Positions 56,110 to 64,000 of a stretch of DNA of 64,000 nucleotides are shown piece by piece. A program made the position numbers and the translations under genes. Each line of letters opens with the position of its first letter. Within the stretch, counting starts at the first letter, position 1. A model generated the notes under the pieces. The model was not told the DNA's origin and searched no databases. It saw only the letters and a list, made by a program, of their open reading frames with translations. The DNA is from Rhynchospora pubera (taxonomy: Eukaryota > Streptophyta > Magnoliopsida > Poales > Cyperaceae), in the NCBI GenBank assembly GCA_028095005.1, contig CM051462.1, forward strand, positions 237,454,973 to 237,518,972, in the 5' to 3' direction.

Positions 56110-58322
56110 TATGGGTGCAGAACGGTCCAGACGATGGCGCAAGTGAGCTATTTCGTCTGTCGTTTCGCCCTATGTGACGGAAACAATTTTTTTTGCGTGT
56201 TGCGTTTCATCATGTAAGCGCAAAGCTTTTTTGTTGCGTTAGTCGTTTCGTTCAATCAAAACAGTCAAACCGTTGTAACTGTCTAATCGTTTTTCATTTT
56301 TATAACAGAGCCAACGGATAAGCAAATCTTATATAGAATTTGAATACAACAAATAATAAACACAAGTACATAACCATGCTGCAGTTCTTTAGACTTAGTC
56401 CAGACATACATATAGTACTATTACAGTAGAACAACATAACACAAATTTCACCTAACAAAAGGATACAACACATGACAAAATACAGCTCTAAAAGAGCACC
56501 TAAAGCCATAAGATGTTTCAAAGAGAGATGCAACACATAACAAAATACATCATACATAACAAAATACAACACATAACAACATATTACATACTAAGCATGG
56601 AAAGATAGAAACATCCTTCAATCATGCCTTCAGCCATTCACTCCTTGATTCACCTTCAATCCTGTACCATTTTGTTACAAAGAGAGATGCATTAAAGGAA
56701 TTAAAACCCATGTACCACACTGAATTACAAAGACAGATGCATTCACAATTCTAAACTCATGTACCACACTGAATTAAACCTAATTCTAAACCATCTCCTT
56801 GACAGTTTTGTTCACAAACCCTCCTTTAAAGGAATTAAAATCCAAATATATAAAGGAACTAAACCCCATGTACTGACTCCAATCCCAAGCCCCTTACCAC
56901 AATTCTAACCCTTCCCCCTACCACACTTCACTCAAAACAGTGAATATAGCATTAACATTAACATACAAATATTTCACTAATTCAAGGAAAAGAACATACC
57001 TGTTCATTACTAGCACAAAGTAACGGTTCCATCGGCACCGACATCATCCTCATTGGGCCAGAGTGGATCACCAAGCTCTCCACCATTTTCTGCAATAGAA
57101 AGAAAATTAGTGAACACAAACCAAATCTTTTAAAATAAAATAAAATGCACCATTACCAATGACAACAGCTTTCAACCAATCTTGAGCACAAATCAAAGCC
57201 TCAATGCTTTCATCAAATAGTTAAAGATACAATTTATTCAAGTAAAACCAGTAAAGTGAGACCTGAAACCACGTGGCTTGGATGACAGTCTTAGCTTCTT
57301 CAAAGTGAGACCTGAACTGAAGCCAAGAAACAAATTCAGTTAATTGCTCGCCCTGTTGAAAATTCTTGTAAATAGAAATTAAATTAACCTCTGGCCAGAA
57401 ACTAGTGAATCGACTGGGCAAAATCAGTAGTAAAACTGTAAAATCAAACTAGTGAATCGACTTGCCAAAAAATCTAAGTAGTTAAAATGTAAAATCAGTA
57501 CAGTAATGGTTCAAGTAGACAAAAAAGGTAAAAATGGTTAGAGTAGCAAAACCATAGAGGAGAGAAAAGGAGAGAAAATACCTTATACAATTTGCAGAAT
57601 AGTGAGAATTGAAGAGCTTCAGCTGCTATCAACCACCATCGACACCAACCTTCATTAGAGCAAGCTATTCTGTAGGTGCAGGAGCTGGGATTGTCTTCGA
57701 TTGGAAAAGAGAAGAAGAGCAAGAAGGGGTTTAGTTGGTCTGTGGACTGCAGATGCAGCAGTTGAGAGAGACTGAGAGAGACTGAGAGAGATAAGAGAGG
57801 ATGTTGATATATTTGTTGGATCGGCGGAGAAAAGACAGGGATGTGACACGAAAAAGGGAGAGACGAGACCATCATCGTCTCGACGGCGGAGTTGCTAGGC
57901 TCGTACAGAGCGTGCATGTGCGAGAGAGAGAGAGAGAGAGAGGTGATGTGAGATTGCTAACGGCTGAGAGTACAGGCACAGCGTGAGAGAGAGAGAGAGA
58001 GAGAGAGGTGAGGGGAGAACGGCGGAGAAATGATAGATTGAGCGGCGCCTCTAACCTAAGTCTCACGCCTTCGCATTCTCCGCATATTCTTCTCTGCACT
58101 AAAAAAAATAACACAACTGTAGAATGTCACGCGAAATAGGCGCAAAAAACGGTAACGGAACAGGTATGTTCCGCCTTTCGTTTCGCTAAGCTGGCGAAAT
58201 TGTCTCTATTTCCGTCATCCGTTTCGCCCATGAAACGAAACCATGAATCTTTACCGTTATCGTTTCGTCTGAGACGAAACGAAACGATCTGACGGTTCAG
58301 ACAGTTTCCGTTTTCAGCCCTA
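56110..58322 (-). mobile_element. Ds-like deletion derivative of a hAT transposon, 2.2 kb
   Basis: An 8-bp target duplication ATTATTAC (56102-56109 and 58323-58330) and imperfect terminal repeats (TATGGGTGCAGAACGG and CCGTTTTCAGCCCTA) mark a hAT element. Many GAAACG/CGTTTC subterminal motifs lie at both ends (56140-56260 and 58135-58300). Inside, the minus strand keeps the last two transposase exons and a GA-rich leader region, while the catalytic middle is missing. Confidence 0.85.
57010..57225 (-). pseudogene. hAT transposase C-terminal exons (remnant)
   Basis: Two minus-strand exons join with perfect GT/AG sites (57157/57156 and 57090/57089). The first encodes LFDESIEALICAQDWLKAVV, the end of the hAT dimerisation domain, where EALICxQDWL is typical. 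The second gives an acidic tail, GGELGDPLWPNEDDVGADG, then a stop at 57010. A TAA directly upstream of the first exon marks the point where the rest of the transposase has been lost. Confidence 0.7.
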
Positions 58323-58330
58323 ATTATTAC

Positions 58331-59254
58331 TAATCATTATTATTCATTAATCAATTTTTTCAACATAAATAAATAAACCAACTTATCAGACCTTGCGTTC
58401 TCTTAAAAAGCAGGTAGATTTACAAAGTTTAAAAATTTTTAAATCTACAGAATAAAATAAAATTAAATAAAAATTCCTCATTCGGACCGAAACTACTTTT
58501 GTAGCAAAAAAAGCTCTTCCGCAGTTCCGCCAGTGGATCAAATCCATTTGAGTGTTGCAAAACTTGCAATTTGTTGAAATTCGGGCTTATTTAGGCATTC
58601 AATGCCTGGCCCATAAGTTCCCAAAAGACACTGTCACTATGACCAACTGACCACCTAACAGTAACACTCTTGAAAGCACGACTGCACGAGGTTTTCATAA
58701 TCTGAAATCACACCGGTGTGAAGCACATGTCATAGGGTAGTTGTCTCGCGCGACAGCTGCAGCGAAATGAAATCCCGTCCTGTGCGAGACTGTCCAGCGC
58801 ACTGCTGTGAGTCGTGTGATTTAATCTCAATGGCAAAGGGAGTCCCGTGCATGTAACCTGATTGGTAGGCCCGAACCGTCCAGATCAGATCGGACGGTTC
58901 GTAGACTGCGCTGGACGGTCCCGCGCGGGAGCAGATAAGGATTCCAGCTGCAGCTGCCTCCGGCCCACTGGTCTTGTCAGTTGTCACTTGTCAAAGTGTT
59001 TATGGATAAGGAGTCTGAATTTATTTAATATATATATATATATTTTTTTTTTTTGTTTAAAGCCCTTAAGAAAAGTCTGTATTCTCACTGACACTAAATC
59101 TTTCCTCACGTGGGCTCCCCAGTTTTGATTGGACAGAAAAGGGAAAAGAATGTAGCGCATCACGTGAAAAGCAAAGAATGAGCAGAATTTTTTTTTTTTT
59201 TTGGAAGGTTAGAATGAGCAGAAATCAGTGGCCGTTAAACGATATATAAATAAA
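58331..59254. other. Intergenic with a GC-rich fold-back segment
   Basis: 58735-58985 is GC-rich and holds nested inverted repeats: GACTGTCCAGCGCA (58789) against TGCGCTGGACGGTC (58907), CCGTCCAGATC / GATCGGACGG, and GCTGCAG-type ends. It resembles a fold-back element but no target duplication was defined. No gene was found. Confidence 0.45.
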
Positions 59255-59635
59255 ATTTTGCTACGGTCAGTCACGACTCACGTGAGTCGTACTTAAAAAT
59301 TTTTAGATCTAGTTCAAAATGTCCGATCCAAACCGGTAATATGATCTTTTTATTGAAATATTTATGCAGACCAAATTTTATATATTTTTTTTAATTTTTA
59401 AATTTTTTTTAAACTGCTGTTTTTTAACGGTTCAGAACTAATTAGATTAATGATTTTCTAAAATTTCAAAAAAATACTTAAAATTTTTGAAAAAATATAA
59501 AATTTGGTCTACATGGAGATTTCAATAGGGAAATCGTATTAGACGGTTTGAATCGATAATTTTGAACCAAATCTAGAAGTTTTGAACGCGACTCACGAAA
59601 TGCTGGAAGTTTTGAATCGATAATTACAAAACTCT
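59255..59635. mobile_element. Degenerate Mutator-type MITE (family of 20008 and 20429)
   Basis: TGCTACGGTCAGTCACGACTCACG, GATCTAGTTCAAAATGTCCGATCC and GGAGATTTCAATAGGG appear in the same order as in the MITEs inside the CACTA element. The right end is scrambled and no target duplication is evident. Confidence 0.7.
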
Positions 59636-61304
59636 ATATATAAATTTTTTTTTTTCTTATATCCCCAGTCCACCCACAAGTCTACAACATACTTTCTACT
59701 TTTTCAATCCAATACCGAACTGAGATTTTGCTCCTGCTTCTGCATTTCTTAAAACACACACATGTTGTTAAACCTTTTTGGTGGACTATGACTATATGTG
59801 CTTAATTTCCAGGATTGTTCTAGCTATCAGTCACCCTATTGAGTTATAATAATTAAATAAATTGACATTTAAAATATTATATATTGATGATTTTATAATT
59901 ATTCCAGGAAAAAAATTTCAAAGTTGAAGTTTGAACAAGATTAGGTAGAATAACTGCTTTGTCGTTGCGATTCTTATCTGATAAAAGTACAAACAATGGA
60001 TTGAATAGATTTTACAAATTACAACTCAACACTTACACGCGCCTCCACCTATCTCACACTACGAGCAGCATTTTGTTATAGACTTTTAGGCCAATTGCAC
60101 TTGACGGACAAGAAGAAGCCGGTAGAACACATAAAATTCTTCAAATTTTTTTGGGAATCCAAACAGCCCACAAAGAAGAAAGTGTAGGAAAACGGGATGA
60201 GATCGCCAAAAATTATAAAACAAAAAAAAAGGCTCTTTAATTTTGTAACATTATCCCACCGACCAATCCGCCTGACAGATCCAAAAAGAATCTTTCGCTT
60301 GTCTTTCGTTTCAAGTTTCAACTGCCCCTCAAAATATTTCTCCTTTTATAGTTAATAATAATAACGAGAAGGACGGAGCCAGAAGCCCAGAATGAAATCA
60401 TTGCTAGGGTCAAGGTCAACTATGAATTAGTAAATTACCTGTACAACAAAATTTAAAATACGAGACGTACCCCCATAATATTGTTACATAATTTTTTATT
60501 ATTATTTAATGAATGAATTTATAAATTTAGTAAAAGATAAAATAGCCTAATCCCATAGTAGAAAAATAATACACAATATAAAATTAATGATAGGTCGTAC
60601 CGTCGTAGGGCCGGGGTTTGGGTAGTTGGTGAAGAACAGATGGGCGAAAAACTGGTCCAATTAATGATCAACGAGTGTGGGTACGTGATACAAATTTTTC
60701 AGAAAAAAATATATCAACTTATTTTTTTAATGTTCGCATTAAGAGAAAATACGGTGATAGTAGAGCATAATAGAATCCCATTTTCTCTTTGAAATAATAA
60801 AACAGTTTCGAAACCAGATGATTCATTTATTTTTTTTTTTCCAATTTGACGTAATCATTGATTTTGGATTGTTGTGATATCTTACAAATTTTTTTCTATA
60901 TAAAAATGGCGATTATTAGAAATTTATTATATTTTATTTAACAGCACATTAAGTCCCGCTTTTCTAGACTTGCACTTGCACGGTGCAAAAATTAAGCCCG
61001 AGTTGTATGATATACTAATGAAATCATATTAATGTTCTGAAGGATTAAATGAAAAGTTAATTTTGCGGGGATTAGATGAGAAGTTTTTGTTTTTTTTTTT
61101 GGGAAATTATGTCTCTATAAGAGACATAGGTGCGTTTGAAATTTTATTTGAAGTGTATTCAATAATAGGAACGCCTGCCTTTTGATTTAGAACCTTTGTT
61201 GCACACTTCTACTACCGTGTATAAACAATGACATCTGTATCCTGATCAGTCGCTTCAGACCAACTTTTTTAGCGAAGATCAGACGCTGAGACGCACGACA
61301 ATGT
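59636..61304. other. Intergenic, AT-rich
   Basis: No gene or bounded repeat was recognised. Confidence 0.4.
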
Positions 61305-61312
61305 CATATAGG

Positions 61313-62120
61313 TAGGGCTGTATATGAGCCGAGTTCGAGCGAGTTGAGCTTAACTCGAACTCGAACTCGTTAAAACTCGAGTCAACTCGTGACTCGTTCG
61401 GGAGGCAATTTCGAGCTATCCAAGCTAACTCGAACTCACCATTTTGTAACTCGAGTCAACTCGTGACTCGGTATACAACTCGAGAATGTAGTGAAAAGGG
61501 GTGACGGTTGCTTGAAAATTCTGTTGCCGAGAGAGTTGCGTCACTCTCAAAGTCGGATAAATCGAAAGAAAGATGCTACTACTCGAAATCTAAAACTAGT
61601 AGTTTGTTTCTGGTGGGGAGAGATGGAGTGAGAGGAAATGGCGATCCATCAGTGGGGTGGGGTCCGTGCGGAGGTGTAGCCGTGCGTGTAGCTACGCTGT
61701 GGACGAAGGAGAGAGACGGAATGAAAAACTAGGGTTAGCACGAGAGGGAGTAACACTAAAAGACGCAGCTGTGCATTGGGTTGGGCTATAGTTGAACACA
61801 AACAATTTTTGTCGGCATATAATACTTACTAAATGGTATGATATTTTATTTAGATCGGCCTGTTATCACAGATCTTAGTTTTGTTGGGCTTAAAGAATTG
61901 CACTACGTTGGTAGCTATGGGATGGATACTGTGGGTATATGTTGCTGACTCGAGTTGGTCCGAGTCGAGTTGAGTCTAACTCGAACTCAGCAAATAAAAC
62001 TCGTGAGTCAGCATAACTCGAGTTGTTAGAACTCGAGTCCTGTTAACTCGAGTTGCCGACGAGTTTTTCTCGAGCCGAGTTCGAATAACTCACGAGTTAC
62101 GAGTTTTTTGCTCACCCCTA
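61313..62120. mobile_element. hAT-type non-autonomous element, 808 bp, with ACTCGAGT arrays
   Basis: Ends TAGGGCTGTATATGAG and TTTGCTCACCCCTA, with an 8-bp target duplication CATATAGG / TATATAGG (61305-61312, 62121-62128; one change). Both ends (61330-61490 and 61940-62110) are dense arrays of ACTCG and CGAGT, often joined as the palindrome ACTCGAGT. No transposase frame. Confidence 0.75.
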
Positions 62121-62128
62121 TATATAGG

Positions 62129-63082
62129 TGGAGTAAAAAAATTAATATTTAATTAATTTCATAAAATTATAAGATTATAAATACGAGGGAAATAATGTAA
62201 CAATCGGCACATTGTTTTTGGCTTTCATAAATCTAATTTTATCATTTAGTGATGGCACAAAAGTAATTTGACATTTAGTGATGATATTTTTCTAATTTTT
62301 AACTTTTACAGTGGCATAAATTTAATTAACCATATAATATATAACTAATTTTTTTTGAAGTTTATAATTTGTAACAAAATTTTAATCTCAGCTAGAAGTT
62401 GGAAGGTTTTCCGTGATAGTTTACACAAGACTTTATAATTAAGCTTAACTAGGGCTTGTTTAGTTGTACATTTATACAATTATTATACTGGAACTATATG
62501 CCACGGCAACAGCTGCATCCTCTACAGTGTAGGTCTGCTCCAATGCGGGTCGGAATGTGTGGATTTATTTACGGAAAAGAGATTCTTGAGCACCGGTAAC
62601 GGGTTCTTACCATATAAAGTACCCGTCTGAAACGAGGCTGCGCTGCAGAAGATCCGGATATTCAGCGACTGCGTTTTTTATCCATGTTTATCCTGAGAAA
62701 ATTAACTCGCGAGTAACCACACCGCTGTCGCAAGTCACGAGAGTAGAGGAATTATGGCTGAACCCGGACCAAAGAAAAGTCACATATCCGTACAGTGCTG
62801 TTGACATGTGGGGCCGTGATTTCTAAAGGTCCGCACGCATTCGGTAATATATTTGTCTGGCTCTCTTATAATAATATATAATATATAATTCTTATCCCCC
62901 AAGCCAAGCGTCAGCGCTTCTCTCTTTTTTAGTCTTTTCTCTTTTCATTTTTTCTATTCTACTCCTCGTCTCCTTCCATCCGCCTGCCTTCCTTCAAAGA
63001 GAAGCCTTTATTAGTCGAGAAAACCGAAAGTTAAAACACTTGTTTGTACGAGCGAAACCCTAGCTCTTTTCTTGCTCTATCC
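62129..63082. other. Intergenic and promoter region of the gene at 63083
   Basis: AT-rich to about 62500, then more balanced. A TATA-rich stretch (62866-62890) and a CT-rich leader (62920-63000) precede the ATG at 63083. Confidence 0.4.
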
Positions 63083-63199
63083 ATGGCGTCGGGCTCTCGT
63101 TCCTCCTTCAACTTTGGATCGGACGATGTGCTCTGTTCCTACGACGATTTCGCGGCGCAGGATTCGTCCACTACCAAGCGATCGGATCCCTCGGCAAAG
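63083..63199 (+). CDS. First exon of an unidentified gene (runs off right edge)
   Basis: The ATG in a good context (tccATGGCG) starts 39 codons ending at a GT donor (GGCAAAG/gtattg, 63199/63200). The peptide begins MASGSRSSFNFGSDDVLCSY, continues with a D/S-rich stretch, and ends KRSDPSAK. It is soluble, has no signal peptide, and I do not recognise a domain. The CT-rich leader, TATA-rich region and GC-rich first exon resemble a real housekeeping-type plant gene. The remaining 800 bases of the window look like its first intron. Confidence 0.65.
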
Positions 63200-64000
63200 G
63201 TATTGTTCCTTCTCTCTCTTTTTAGCGTTTCTACTGTCTTCTTATTAGTTAGGTTGAATTTGCTTTGTGCCAAAGTTTCAAAATTGTTCGTTCCCTCTTT
63301 TTTGCTTTTGTTGGAGGTGAGGGAAGTTACGACATACAAAAAAAAAAAAAAATTAATACTAATGAATAAATAATTTGTCCGGATCTTTGTGAAAACTTCC
63401 TCATTGCAACGATTTAATGTAGTTCAAGAGTTTGATATATCAAATTGAGTAGTACTATTTTTATCTCATATGCACCTTCTCTCTGGCAAGTTTGAAGCAC
63501 AATTGATTAGTTCATAGAGATATTTCTAGACTATATCTGTCAATTTTATTTGGAGGTCGTGCTAAGATGACAAAATTGATTCGGGTTTATTAATGAATGA
63601 AATTGATTTTTATATTCCACTTTGTTAGGAGTGACTATTAGCCGAGGGAAAAGGTTACCTATTCAATCACCAAGCTTGATTGAAATTCTATCATTTCACT
63701 GTTCTAATCTAAGTAGTGGTCTTCCTTTTAATCTGTATTAAACAAAATAGATTTCTCCGAGGTCTCAGATTTTGTGGAGTTATGTATACAGATGAAGATA
63801 TTAATGATCAAAGAACAGTCTACTCGTTGTGTGGTTGCAGTTGGTACTAACAAGATATTCATTCCCAAAATAGACAGTGATCTTATATGAGAGACCCAGC
63901 TATGATTTTTGGCATCATTGTCTTACCATTAAGGCCATAAGAGTATTGTGTCAATATTGGAATTAACAGTCATAACTCTCATGGTTTGAATTCTCTCCGT
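63200..64000 (+). other. Probable first intron of the gene starting at 63083
   Basis: Starts with a GT donor and T-rich sequence and shows no clear acceptor or second exon before the window ends. Confidence 0.4.

Noticed and set aside
57495..58114. Serine/leucine-rich frames on the minus strand in the hAT element
   Set aside because: They read through (GA)n/(CT)n tracts and lack any recognisable domain; the region is more likely the untranslated leader of the transposase.
58730..59128. Frames in the GC-rich fold-back segment
   Set aside because: Both strands are open because of inverted repeats; no domain, splice site or codon pattern supports coding.

Overview
This window is a gene-poor, TE-rich stretch of a flowering-plant nuclear genome. 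It is AT-rich, with multi-exon genes carrying GT/AG introns, CLE peptide hormone genes, a gibberellin 2-oxidase, a P-class PPR gene, plant-type CMP-KDO synthetase, and Ty1/copia, Ty3/gypsy, RTE and L1 LINE, CACTA, hAT, Mutator and Tourist-like elements. The sequence alone does not give the species. Nothing points to a grass.

Layout. 1-7.1 kb: the 5' part of a Ty3/gypsy element on the minus strand, running off the left edge, with a 2.0 kb LTR. A second, plus-strand copy of that LTR lies head to head with it. 7.7-9.5 kb: a three-exon GA 2-oxidase (minus). 10.9-12.3 kb: a Mutator MITE, then a LINE fragment inserted inside an older LINE fragment, each with a perfect 19-bp target duplication. 14.2 kb: CLE gene 1. 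17.8-22.2 kb: a 4.35 kb non-autonomous CACTA element containing two adjacent Mutator MITEs. 24.4-25.7 kb: a C-rich / 104-bp minisatellite / G-rich composite. 26.5 kb: CLE gene 2. 27.9-34.35 kb: a PPR pseudogene broken by a SINE, a Tourist-like MITE and a full-length RTE-type LINE with an intact 1040-codon ORF. 36.9-42.4 kb: a very young Ty1/copia element whose LTRs differ at one base as read by eye. 43.85 kb: CLE gene 3. 44.3-47.05 kb: a duplicated 3' fragment of the KDO synthetase gene, joined about 8 bp after the stop codon of the PPR gene. 47.06-50.04 kb: intact PPR gene, 991 aa (minus). 51.2-54.4 kb: intact eight-exon CMP-KDO synthetase gene (minus). 54.6-55.1 kb: Mutator-type MITE. 56.1-58.3 kb: Ds-like deletion derivative of a hAT element. 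61.3-62.1 kb: a small hAT-type element packed with ACTCGAGT palindromes. 63.08 kb: first exon of an unidentified gene running off the right edge.

The host genes do not form a pathway: CLE genes make secreted signals, GA2ox removes active gibberellin, KDSB activates KDO for pectin RG-II, and the PPR protein probably acts on organelle RNA. Their organisation reflects local duplication. CLE2 beside the PPR pseudogene parallels CLE3 beside the intact PPR gene, and a KDSB fragment now supplies the sequence just downstream of the intact PPR gene. Most of the remaining DNA is transposons with readable boundaries, so much of the insertion order can be reconstructed.
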